Shown here: positions 45,428 to 56,285 of the stretch, one piece after another
Layout of the letters: each line of letters starts with the position of its first letter
Position numbering within the stretch: the stretch's first letter is position 1
Assembly (NCBI GenBank): GCA_039545355.1
Contig: BCJJ01000002.1
Coordinates: 1,079,956 to 1,143,955 of the forward strand
Origin: Trichosporon coremiiforme
Taxonomy: Eukaryota; Basidiomycota; Tremellomycetes; Trichosporonales; Trichosporonaceae
DNA length: 64,000 nucleotides
Direction of reading: 5' to 3'
Notes under the pieces: generated by a model
What the model was told of the DNA's origin: nothing
The model's database searches: none
Seen by the model: only the letters and a program-made list of their open reading frames with translations
Program-made: the position numbers and the translations under genes

Positions 45428-46592
45428 GTTCGGCAGTGTGTCGCAGTGGTTATATCCGGGACTACGGCTGTGCGGGCGGCTAGACTGTCTAGACACAGCG
45501 AAGGTGAATGCGGGTGTGGATGTGTAGATTTCGAAACGGGTCCCGTTGTACGAGCGGAGCGCGACGCGTCAATCCTCAATCTCGCGCATGGAGTCGAGAT
45601 TACGCGACCACGTGATCCAGGGACACCGTTGTTCGGCTGGCCATCTCGCGGGTGACGACATCCCTGGCACAGTGGGGTGGGGGCTGGTCGCAGTGCATGG
45701 CGGGTAGTATTGATGGGATGAGGTCGGATGGACGATGCAAGTGGGAGTGATGGCGGATGGCGACGAGGTGAGTGTCGGACGAGAGTGTGACTGCGTGCCG
45801 TCGCAGTGTGAACGAGGCGGAAGAGGTCCGAGTGCGAAGCCCGGAGGTTTTCCAACACTCTGCACTGACATCATCCACGTTAAACAGAGTCCCCAGACAC
45901 AGCGGGGAGCACGCAGAGGGGCGCGTCAGTCGCAGATAGTGCACTGCGGACGCGAGTTGGCTCGAGGTAAGCTAGGCTAGCCGCTGTTCTACTGAACCCA
46001 CGGCTAGAAGAATGGTCAATCTTCAAGTTGCACTGGAAATAGTCCGTCATGCATCTGTCCATTGCAGGTTTCAGACTCGATACGCTCTGGGTTCCAGTGC
46101 TGACATATACGTCCTTGCTGGGCCAATCTTGCCTCGAGCTGAGGTATGGGGATGAAGTCGTGGCGGCGGCAAAGACACCCAGGAACGAGATGAGTGACCC
46201 AGGGCTCTTTCTCGCGGGCAACACGTCCACGACCGAGCTCCCGGTGACTGCCCCAAGCTCTCGGGCCCGTCAGTGACTCTGCAGCTAGGTGCGGGTCCGT
46301 TAATCCGGATCAGGTGGTCCGAAAAATGTCAGCCATGTCAGGCCGACAGCTGACAGCACGACCCGTCAGACGTCCGCGCGCGGCGCCTCCAGAACGGGAT
46401 TTGGGCGCAATGTCCGAGCGCGGAAAAGACGCCGATAGATAACGAGTGGAGCACCACCCCTGCTTCCCCTGCCCCAGCGCCACCGGGCGTTCCACCTGCT
46501 TGCTCTGCGGCCGCCGAGCAAGCACACGCCAAAGGAAGGACCTTAAGTTGAGTCATCCGCTTGCGGGAAATTCCAGCATCACCCACACCATC
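45428..46592. other. Divergent intergenic region, RCC1-PHD / CDF transporter
   Basis: 1.17 kb; both promoters should lie here. No additional gene seen. Confidence 0.6.
45609..45614. promoter_or_regulatory. CACGTG box, RCC1-PHD promoter
   Basis: CCACGTGA about 180 bp upstream of the RCC1-PHD start codon. A bHLH or bZIP factor is possible; no direct evidence. Confidence 0.3.
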
Positions 46593-48203
46593 ATGACAAC
46601 CACGGCCACGATGACGGCGCCGGTGCTCTCGCCCGACGTCGACCTCGAGCTCATGAACATGGACACGGTCGTGTCGCGCGAAGCGGGCGAGAGCGATCCC
46701 CTCCTGCTTCGGCAGAAGGTGAAGAGCGCGGCCGAGATCGACGGCCTCCGCAAGCGCAAGGCGGCCAAGGTCGCTAGCTTCTACGAGAACCAGAACGAAC
46801 ACATCGACAACCTCCTCAAACCCATGGACGTACATACTGCCGAGGCACGAGACGCGGGCGAGGCGGCCGCGCTGAAAGTCAAGATCGCCGTCAACGTCAG
46901 CTTTGCGGCGAACATCTGCCTCGCGGCGATTCAGCTGTACGCGGCTATCTCCTCCATGTCGCTGGCTCTGTTCGCGAGCTGTGTGGACGCAGGTGAGTGA
47001 AGCTAGGCGGGCATCTGCAGCCGCAATGTTCTCACTGGACAGGAAAGCTGACGACGCAGTGTGTAAGTTGCAATGCCTGCGAACGTTCCAACTGAACCTA
47101 TAGTCGACCCATTCGCGAACCTGATCCTGTGGAGCGCGCATCGCGCCTCGAAGCGCGCGAACGAGAAGAAATGGCCCGCTAGAGGCTCCCGTTTCGAGAC
47201 CAGTGAGCTTGACAGAGGTGGCATAGCTGACGCGCAGTGTACGTGTCCTTCCCTCCCCCGGCGACCTTGCTGCCATTGAGTAGTTCAGATCGCCGCCCAG
47301 TCAGGCGAACTCGGTGGCTGCGACAATAGCTGACATCAGTGGCAACATCGTGTTTGGCTTCATCATGGGCACGGTCAACGTGATTCTTGTGGTGAGTCGA
47401 GGTCTTCCTCTAGCTTGAGTCAGGGCGGACTTGTTGCAGGAGACAGTTTGGAGCATTTGATCTTGTAGCTAACTCCAGGTGCAATCGCTCCAGGAGCTGA
47501 TCACGCACGACGGCAGCGACACGAAGGCGTTCCACCTCGTCCCGCTCGTATGCGTGTGTGTGGCGTGGGGTGAGTATATCTCCACACCCGGATACCTTCA
47601 GCTGGACGAACGTCGAGGACCAAGCTGACTTGACAGTCGTCAAGTTCCTCCTGTTCCTGTATTGCTACGCGATCCGCTCCTCCAGTTCCCAAGTCCAAGT
47701 CCTCTGGGAAGACCACCGCAACGACCTGTTCACGAACGGCTTCAGTATCCTCTCAAACGCTGGCGGCGCAAAGTTGAGGTGGTGGATCGACCCCGTCGGC
47801 GCCATGGTGCTCGCGATTGTCGTGATTGGACTCTGGGCACGCACGGTGTACGAGCAGTTCACCTTCTTAGCCGGTATTGCTGCGCCGCGCGAGTTCGTGT
47901 CCATGGTTACGTACAAGTCCATGACGTTCAGCGAGGAGATCAAGCAGGTCGACACGGTGCGCGTGTATCACAGCGGGCCGGACTATGTCGTCGAGGTCGA
48001 CATTGTCCTGTGAGTGACCGTTAGCTAACGCGACACCTTGTACCAGCTAACATCCCAGTGACCCCGAGATGCCGTTATGGAAGGCGCACGATATCTCGCA
48101 GGACCTCCAGGACCAGATCGAGGCGCTGCCAAACGTCGACAGGTGCTTCGTGCATGTCGACCATGAGGTGGACCACAAGCCGGAGCATCGCAAGAAGCAG
48201 TAG
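46593..48203 (+). CDS. Cation diffusion facilitator, Mn2+-type
   Basis: Eight exons: 46593-46992, 47060-47062 (3 nt), 47104-47202, 47238 (1 nt), 47340-47391, 47479-47569, 47637-48009 and 48059-48203, giving 387 aa. A polar N-terminal region of about 90 residues precedes six membrane helices. The metal sites are DxxxD in helix 2 (D132-AVF-D136) and in helix 5 (D241-HRN-D245), the pattern of Mn-transporting CDFs. The cytosolic C-terminal domain ends DRCFVHVDHEVDHKPEH. It probably loads Mn2+ (or Fe2+) into an organelle by proton exchange. The 3-nt exon supplies the Phe that makes DxxxD; the 1-nt exon completes the Ile codon of ETIGNIVFGF. Start ATGACAACC at 46593; 46611 is an alternative. Confidence 0.9.
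47060..47062 (+). other. Three-nucleotide exon (TGT) of the CDF gene
   Basis: GCTGACGACGCAG, TGT, GTAAGT: acceptor with branch point, three bases, donor. Included, the mRNA reads GAC GCA GTG TTC GAC (D-A-V-F-D); skipped, it stays in frame but reads D-A-V-D, losing the DxxxD metal motif. Confidence 0.8.
47238..47238 (+). other. Single-nucleotide exon (T) of the CDF gene
   Basis: TAGCTGACGCGCAG, T, GTACGT: complete acceptor, one T, donor. The Ile168 codon is then A|T|T, from three exons. Without it the following GNIVFGFIMG segment is out of frame. Confidence 0.8.
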
Positions 48204-48409
48204 TGACCCGAGGGGTCACTCAGCCTTGCCCATCGCTTTTTCACCTGCACACAAACAAAACAAGTAGCACACATAGACGTTCCGGTTCTCTTTCCTTCTT
48301 CGCTCATCTCTTTCCGGCTCTTTCTCCTCTAATAGTTTCCCAATAGACAAGACGCAATGTACCCGGTGTACCAGTTTACCAATGTCTCCTTGCATAACAA
48401 CTTAATCAC

Positions 48410-49618
48410 TTAAAACTTGGCGAGCTCCTTGATCTTGTCCGATGCGCCGGGGATGTACGGCATGCTAGCCGTGAGGCCGCCGTCGACGACGAGCGCGTGT
48501 CCGTTGACGTACGACGATTCGTCGGACGCGAGCCACAGTACCGCCTGGCCGATCTCTGCATGTCAGCTTAGTTCACCATTCCGACAGCTGCGTCGGTACC
48601 CGCGACGCCGAGCAGTCCCCGGCCCGGGTCCTCAGTATTTGAAAGTCGAGAAGGCCTCGGGACTGAGTCCCTTGGTCCAGGGGGTTCGTACTCACCTTCT
48701 GGCAAACCGTGGCGTTGGAGGGGGTTCAGCTGGCCCACGTTCTCGTCCACGCCTGCCATGGCCGCGAGCTCGAAAATGGTCTTGGTCATGTCCGTTCGAA
48801 TCAGCCCGGGGCAGATACAGTTGATGCGGACATTCTTGCCAGCGACCTCGTACGCAGCCGATTTGGTCATGTTGATGACGGCAGCCTTGGTGGCCGAGTA
48901 CGGCAGCGGGCCTCCATTCGCATTAACCCCCGCAACGCTTGCGGTACTAATCACGCTTCCCTGGGGGATCTTCTTGGACTCGCTCGTACGCTGCATTGCG
49001 GGCACGGCGTACTTGAGCGCGAGGAAGACGCTCAGGGCATTGATCCTCATAACCTCTGAGAACTCGGCGGCGGAAATGTCCTGCGCTGTCCTGGTTCCGG
49101 AGATCACGTCGAGGATTAGCTGCGGCGGACCAGCCTCTTGCGCCTGAGGCTTCAGGTGCGAGATTCCCGCGTTGGCGAAGTAGACGTCCAGGCGGCCAGT
49201 CTCGTCAAGCGCCCTCTGGACGGCCGAAGAGACGACGCCGTCGTCGGCTGCGTCGCCCGTGATGGCCACGATCTGGCGTCAGATTTCATCCGGAGGGTGA
49301 GCCAGCTTGAGCGACTTCGAACGCATGGGGGAAGGAAGGGGGAGGACTCACCTTCGTGTTGGCGAAGGCACCCTGGAGGCTCTTGGCGAACACGGGCAGG
49401 TCCTTGGACACGTCGAGGAGGTAGAGCGCGGCAGCCCCTTCGCGGGCAAGGAGGCGCGCCGCCTGGGCGCCGATTCCGGCAGCGGGCCCGACACCAGTGA
49501 CGATGCACACCTTGCCCTTCACACGGCCGGTACTGGTCATGTCCTGGCTGCGCTCCTCGACGGAGGCCAGGACGGCAGCGCGCGTGGCCTGGTCCTTCTG
49601 CTTGCTGTCGTCGGTCAT
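48410..49618 (-). CDS. Short-chain dehydrogenase/reductase
   Basis: Exons 49352-49618, 48696-49272 and 48410-48555 give 329 aa. Classical SDR motifs: [14 protein letters not shown] (cofactor loop), [10 protein letters not shown] (NAG), VISTASVAG with the catalytic Ser, [12 protein letters not shown] (YxxxK) and the C-terminal ALVVDGGLT. The N-terminal 35 residues are a polar extension. After the NAD loop, LYLLDVSKD with an Asp at the end of beta-2 favours NAD(H). Substrate unknown. A TATAAA is 66 bp upstream of the ATG. It is convergent with the CDF gene, 206 bp between stops. Confidence 0.9.
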
Positions 49619-51478
49619 GGCTTCTGTGGTGGTGATAGAGATGAGGGAGGGAAGGGCGGACACGTTGAGAGCAAGGAGGCGACTTTATAGGTGCATCGAT
49701 GGTGGGTCGGGAGAGGACATTGAAAGGAGACTGTTGGCGGAAAGCGAAGTACGCAGCCGGGGAACACATGGATCAGCACGGCACGCACGGCACGCATGGC
49801 GGAGCTTGGTTTCGGATACCAGGTTGAAGCGTTCCTCGTTCCTGGTTCATTACATCCCAGCGGTGCATCTTCAATGCCAGCTCAGCACCTCAGCACATGT
49901 CTGCAATTGAGTTCCGTCACACTGGCGCGTGCATCCCTGATAGACAAGCCAACGCGGGGAACGTTGCCCACACTGATGCACACGGACATGAGTGTGCGGT
50001 CAGGGACGTTGACATCAGCACGCCCATCGCACACCGACGACAGACGCGCAGGCCACTCCGTCTGTCTCGGACCCGGACCGGCTGTTGGCGCAGTCCAGCC
50101 GGTGCCCGTAGGTCATGTCCGAGTGGCCATCTGCAAATGTCGCAGACGGACATCGTTCCCCCTCTCCTCCAACAACTGTCTGTTCCACACCTCCTTCATA
50201 ACTCTTGTACATGCAGAAAGCTCAGCAGAAGAGTCAGAAGTACCCCAAGAAACGGACACGTAGCCAGCACACTCAAGCTTTCAGGCCCGGCGCAGCTGAA
50301 TGCGGCCGGCAACTTAAATCCGCGGCTCGGTATCTGTCTAGGTTAACCCCTCGCGCCGAGTCGAGCCAAACACAGTCGGACAGTCTTATCGTGCGTTTCG
50401 GACGAGGTGTCTATGACAACTTCCCCCAGATCCCAGACACACAGAGTTCATGTTTCTCAAGCGTCCACAGCCTGCATCCCGATCCCAGCGACGGACCGAC
50501 GCAACGTCACCAACCAGTGTGCGGTGACGATCACGATGAGCTCGCACATCCAAATGCCAGACCCGGTCGTGTCGACATGTGATGTGAGACGGGCGCGGAG
50601 CCAGCTAGTACTAGAGACGCGAGTAAGAAAGTGAAGGCGATCCTCATCGTTGGAGGCTAAGAGCGCCTGCCATATCGCCGAACATGCTGTTGGGGTCGAA
50701 TCAGCACAGCATTTCCTTCTGGGAGAAGAAAAGGGAGTGGATTGCAGTGAACGACAGATGTAGCAGTCGGAAATGTTCCTTACTCGACGATAGAAATTGG
50801 AATACTGCTGGGTGCAGGAGAGCCTCCACGCGTCCAAGGTAACAAGATATTCACGGGTGCTGTCTTTGTCGGAAAGTCAGAAGAACTTGGCCCTAGCGTT
50901 TCAGTGACAAGACGGGCCAGTCTGCCATAAAAGCGCAAGACAGACTTTATCGACCACGAGATGCTTCAGCGATCTTCTAGCCCTTTCTTTCAAGAACAAT
51001 CTTGGAGCGCGATTGCTGTGTTCTGCGATCGAAACCCACCGAACGCCTGGAACAAGACTTCGAATGGCTAGGTATAGCGACATCGTGGAGCAGTCATCTG
51101 CTTCATGGTCGCTTACGAATTTACTGTGAACCTCATAGTCAAGGGACCGATTCCGTCAGCCTATGCCATGAACCGATCCCGATAGTTTAGATCTGCTCAT
51201 GAGGTTTAGATAGAGGTCGGCATTGCACCGCTTGGGTGCTTGAGGAAGACAAAGTCAACTCGATTGTCGCCACTGGCTTCTCTTTTACCTCGATCCATAA
51301 AGGACCAAACAAATGCGAGCGTGGGAGAGTTCTCTCAAGTTACGTAACATGCCAACATGACGTTGCGACGCGTCCTCGAGGCCACCGCGTCCGTGCATTT
51401 GTTTTCGTTCGTTGCGTTCATTATTCTGTTCCTCAGTCCGCCTTTCAGCCTCTGAACCTTTGAAATCGACAGTGCAGG
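49619..51478. other. Divergent intergenic region, SDR / RTT109
   Basis: 1.86 kb with no recognisable gene or repeat. Sequence from about 50.6 to 51.3 kb is noticeably less GC-rich than the flanking genes. Both promoters should lie here. Confidence 0.6.
49684..49689 (-). promoter_or_regulatory. TATA box of the SDR gene
   Basis: TATAAA on the minus strand about 66 bp upstream of the SDR start codon. Confidence 0.5.
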
Positions 51479-53174
51479 ATGTCGCGGCCGTCGTGAGTAT
51501 CTCTCGCTCTTCTGCTCCTGTTGCCCCGCCAAACATCTGGCCAGCCCATGCCCGGCTTCTCAGTGTATCCATCTGGTGCCCAGCAAGGGGCCCAATACAT
51601 TGGATGGCTGGAGGGGGGAAGGGATACGGCACACAAGCTGCGTGGGCTATTGCACCGAAGCTGACACCAGTCTGCGCGACACTCTGCTCTCGGCACTGCA
51701 GACGCTTCCGAACGCGGTCCCGCTCGACCTCCTCGTCCTCCAGTCCGCGCCGAAGCGCACGACCGAGATCTTCCCGCATGCGCCGAGCGCTGCCGTCCGC
51801 TGCGTCGACCGCGAGTACCTCGTCGTCGTGAGCTGCGGATTACCCGCGCTTCCTGATGACACTGGTGCCGCCAGCGCGTTGGCTATGGCTGAGGGTGAGA
51901 AGAATGCGAACGGAACCGGGGGCGCGAAGGACAGCAACGGCGGCAAAATGCTCGCGGCCGCGATCAGCGCACACGTGTACACGCTCCCGAATTCTGCCGC
52001 TGAACTCGTGTACATCTCCAAGGTCGACTCGTCGGGGTACGCCTCGGCGTGCGGTCCGCTTACGCGCGTGCTCGCGTCGTCCTTTATCAGCTACTTCCTC
52101 GAGGGCCCTGGAACCGTCGCTGCAACGCTCTTCGCAAGGGCTCAGGGGCAGTACCTGTTCCCGAACTCAGTCGAGGGCGGCGGTAAGCGCGTTCTTGGTG
52201 GTCTGGGGTTGTGCGGTTGGTGGAAGCGCGTGTTTGAAGATGCGGCGAGTAAGGTCATCGGAGCCAAGAGCGGACCAGAGGTCAAGCCGAGACAGGTCGA
52301 GCTCTCGTACCTCCTGCCCAGCTACTCAGCGGCCGAGGCGCGGGGCATGCTCCCCGCCACTTCAACGCTGCCAGCGGGCGTGAAGTGGGACTATAAGCCG
52401 CCGTTCACGCACCGCATTCTCCCCGGTACTTCTCTCGCGACGCTGATCCCGTCCCTGCCCGATGACCCGAAGACGCGCTTCCTCGAAGAGCTCGTCGACG
52501 ACGCGCTTGACAAGGAGCCGTACGCTGTGCGCGAGCGGCGGCGGTCTTCCCCGGCCAAACAGCCTGAGGGCTCAAAGGACGAGAACGGAGAGAAGGACGA
52601 GCCGAAGGACGAGCAGGAAAAGGAGAAGGCCAAGCTGTCGCGAAAGGAACGTGAGACGGAGGCCGAAGAGGAGGAGCGGCGCAAGGCGTACGCGGTCCTG
52701 GAGAAGGTCCCCACCGACGAGTTCTGGGAGCGCATAGGTTTCCGCCAGGAGTGCGCGTCTGGGGACGTCACGGGCTTCTTCCACGTCCTTGTCGTACCGG
52801 ATCCAGAGGGCGGAGACGCGTCCTCTTTCGTTGCGGCTGCTGAGGCTCAGCAGCTTGCGACAGAGTCTAAGCCCGACAGCACCAGCAACGCCAAGCCCCC
52901 AACCTCCGGCAAGGACGCCATCACCCTCCCGCACGCCCTTGTCGAGCGTATCCTGACCTCGATGCTGAACACGGACTTCGGTAATCGGCAGCTCGCGTCT
53001 AGCGGGACGTCGTTCTGGACGCAGGCGACGAAGGCGCTCGTTGTGGACGCCATCGGCGAGCAGGGTTGGGACGCTTGCTTCGGCTCTGTTGCGGCGAAGC
53101 AGGGCATCGAGCGGGAGCAGAAGCGCAAAGAGGAGACTGTCACTATGCTCCAGCCCCGCAAGAAGAAAAAGTAG
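51479..53174 (+). CDS. RTT109: Histone H3-K56 acetyltransferase Rtt109 (KAT11)
   Basis: Exons 51479-51492 (14 nt) and 51671-53174 give 505 aa. The join yields MSRPSLRDTLLSALQTLP, matching the start of the fungal Rtt109 family. Conserved parts: VELSYLLPSYSAAEARGML, CGWWKRVFE with the substrate-site Trp, and FTHRILPGTSL followed by LPDDPKTRFLEELVDD (about residue 265), which holds the catalytic-region Asp pair. A highly charged Lys/Glu loop (about residues 295-350) interrupts the domain, as in yeast. The tail is basic (QPRKKKK), like the Vps75-binding/nuclear tails. Rtt109 acetylates new H3 on K56, K9 and K27 with Asf1/Vps75 during replication. The stop is 106 bp from that of TAF5. Confidence 0.9.
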
Positions 53175-53280
53175 AAGAACATTAGAAGGGTTAAAGGTTA
53201 GGGATCTGTAGCCACCTGTACAACTATGCATACGTCTACTCTAGTAGATCATCATCTGCCGCCCGGTGTCGGCGTGGAGA

Positions 53281-55914
53281 TTACGCCGCCTTGTTCGCCG
53301 GAGGCACGAAGGAGCCCGCAACCATGCAGAGGTTGCGCGGCGTGTAGTGCGTGGTGAGGATGGGCGTGCGCTTCGTGTGGAACGTCGAGAGGAGATCGGC
53401 GCTGTTCGTCAGTTGAACATCTCGATCCCACTAACTCACGTCTGGTTCATGTCCTCCCAGTTCATCTCGCCGGGGCCCATGGGCAGTGTGCCCGCCGCAC
53501 CGCTGGTTAAGTCAGCGCCGGAGCGGCGGCCGTCCATGCCGCTGGAGCGCGGGCCGCCCGCGCTCTTCACGTCCCAGCAGCGCACGGTGCAGTCGAGCGA
53601 GCCCGAGACGAGGACACTCGACTCGGCGCTGAACGAGAGCGACTCGATCGGCGCAGTGTGCCCCGTCATCTTCTTGATCGGTCGCGCTGAACCCAGGTCC
53701 CACAGGTAGATGCTCGCGTCGAGGCCGGCCGACGCCAGCGTCCGTCCGTCAGGCGAGATCGCCATCGTAGTCACCGCATCCGTGTGTCCGAGGAACAGGC
53801 GAATGCACGAGCCGCGCTGCACGTCCCACAAGCGGCAGGAGTTGTCACTCGATCCCGTTGCGAGGTACAGCGAGTTGGGATGGAACTTGACGCACTGTTG
53901 TTAGTTCGACGTAACGATGACCACAACTCACGTTCACGTCAGACAGGTGGCCCGTGTACATTCTCAGCGGCGTCACCCTGTCGGAGCTCCAGAGGCGGGC
54001 TGTTCGGTCGCGACTTCCCGACGCGAAGTACACCCCCATAGGCCCCCACTCGACATCCCACACCGGCTCACGTCCGTGCCCTCGGTACACGACGAGGTTG
54101 GAGTAAGTGTCCATTGACCACAATCGGACGGTGCCGTCCTGAGAAGACGACAAAAGAGCGTGTGGTGGTCCTCCGCTGCCCGAGATTGGGTCGAACGACA
54201 GTCCGTATACTGGTCCAGAGTGACCGATCAGCTTTCGCATCGCCAGTCCCTCGTCCTCGACAAGCTTGCCGGAGTTCGGGTCGATCGACTTCGCCTTCAG
54301 CTTCTCGTTCTTCAGACTCCACAGCCGAATGCAGCTCTCCGACGATCCAGCAGCGATGAGGGACGAGTCTGGCGAGAACGTCACCGACGAGATGTTCTCT
54401 CCTCCGTCGAACATCGTGAACGCCACGATACTCGGCAGCACTGGCGAGCCCTCCGCCTCCTCCGGCTTCGGTCCGAGACGAATCATCTTCCGCTTGTCCC
54501 GCACGGCCTCGACCTCGCGTTTCACATCCGTCACCTTGTAGAAAGTCGGTTGTGGCGGAAGCGTCTCTGATGGGTCTGGTCGCACAAGGTCAGGATCCCG
54601 GCTCTCCTCCAGCTCCATCTTGATTTTCTTCGACGGCGACATTGCGCCCGGCTCCCGCGAGTCGCCCATCTCCACATCTCCGTTGGCGTCGACGCCATTC
54701 GCGTGTCCGTTCGCAATCTCACCCTCGCCACCCTCGGCGGCCTCATCCTCTTCCCGGATGACTCGAATGACCTCTTCCCGCAGCTTCTCCAGCATATGAG
54801 GGGCACCGAGCTTGAGCGACGTCTGAGAGTTAAACTTCTCGGGCGACTGTCCGGGCGGGAGAATGCTGGCAAGGAGACCACTCGACGACGCAATCGCGAT
54901 CTTGTCCAGCGGCATGGACGAGTCGGACACCTTGATGTCGAGGCGTGAGTTGACGATCGCACGAATCGCCTCCTTCGCTCGGCCGGGCACACTATGCAGG
55001 CCAGCCTCCCACTCCTCGTCCAAGCTGGCTCCCGAGAGCCACTGGATCAGGAGAGCGTACGAGTTCCTGGACATTGGCACCTGATACCGCTCTGATCGCA
55101 GTCGCTTGCAGTATGGGTCGAGGAGGATCTGATGGGGTGCGGTGATAGCGGACAGGTACGACAGCTCGGAGGGGTGATATAGCTTGTGGTGCTCCGAATG
55201 CTCCTTAAAGAACAGCAAAGCTGAGAACGTCAGCCACATCTCACATTCTCACGCACCAGCATCCGTGAATCCAAAGTCGATCAAGTCCAGAAATGTGTGC
55301 GCGAACAATGGGAACGACACATTGTCGAGTTCAAACTGAGGTCAGCTCAATCCGGATTCAAGGAAGCTCACCCTCCAGAGATCCAAACCCTCCGAAACCC
55401 ATCTCCTATACCTCTTGTATCCCTCTACGCGGTCCGAAGGGTCGATGAAAGCGCCATGGTTCTGTGGAGGCTTTCCAGCTTCCTCGTCCGCATTTGCCGC
55501 CTCGAGACGCGTCTGGAGCTGGTCGATGACGTACTTCGCCTGCGCGATGAAGTCGGGAGTGATCTTGTCAGACATTGTTGATACCGACACGGTCGTCGCC
55601 TGCGGAATGTTCCTCTTGACCATGTTATCGAGAGCGATCGGCTCTGGAGCTCTGAAGATCGCCTCCGCTCCAGGCGCGGCGGTAGCAGCAACAGCGGCCG
55701 GAGCAGCCTCGCCTGCGGCAGCGTCTTCGGCGGGTGCGCCATCCGCTTCCTTGCCTTCCGCTCCACGGCTCTGCATTTCGGCCTGCAGAGCTTGGAGGAT
55801 CTTGTCGTATCCATGCTGTTGCAGGAACTCCATCACTGCCGGCGGGAGGTTCTGAGGCTCGGCGCGCGGCATCCCACTGCTTTGGCCCGCAGGCTGGGCG
55901 GGAGAGTCGGACAT
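53281..55914 (-). CDS. TAF5: TFIID/SAGA subunit TAF5
   Basis: Exons 55372-55914, 55257-55335, 53932-55220, 53440-53894 and 53281-53401 give 828 aa. A LisH-like motif is at residues 25-50 (PPAVMEFLQQHGYDKILQAL). The TAF5 NTD2 domain follows (WRFELDNVSFPLFAHTFLDL, KLYHPSELSYLSAITAPHQI). WD40 repeats occupy the C-terminal half, for example LIGHSGPVYGLSFDP, GREPVWDVEWGPMGVYFASG and LFLGHTDAVTTMAISPDGR. The final exon encodes LCMVAGSFVPP. TAF5 is a scaffold shared by TFIID and often SAGA. The start is the first ATG in frame before the Pro/Gln-rich head. It shares a 371-bp divergent promoter with the downstream unknown gene, with a GTCACGTGAC palindrome. Confidence 0.95.
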
Positions 55915-56285
55915 GGCGGGCTCGGCGTATCGATTGTCGCCTGCGAGGGTATGAACAGCTCGTGAGCCGGGTTGATGAGCGTGGATGGAGGTCAGCAAAG
56001 GTGTGAAGCGAAGTTGACAACAATCCACTTTAGTCGGTCGCATGGTGGACGCGGTTGAGAGAGTAAAGTCACGTGACTCGGTCAGCAAGGGCGGGTGTGG
56101 CATAGGTGATGTCCGATAGGTGTCTTCCTCGCTCCGTCAGACGCGATCATACGTGTGCAGTCGATCGGCGTGCACCCCTTGTTTGTAGTGTAGTGATAAC
56201 ATGGCTGCTATTCACCTCAACGTCACTTGCAGCTCTCAAAACGTTCACGGCTGCAACCGTAAGTCCGTCGTTCTCCTCGGTCACC
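55915..56285. promoter_or_regulatory. Divergent promoter TAF5 / unknown protein, with CACGTG palindrome
   Basis: The 10-bp palindrome GTCACGTGAC is at 56068-56077, about 155 bp upstream of TAF5 and 210 bp upstream of the other start. It could serve both genes. Cbf1/USF-type factors bind this core. Confidence 0.5.
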
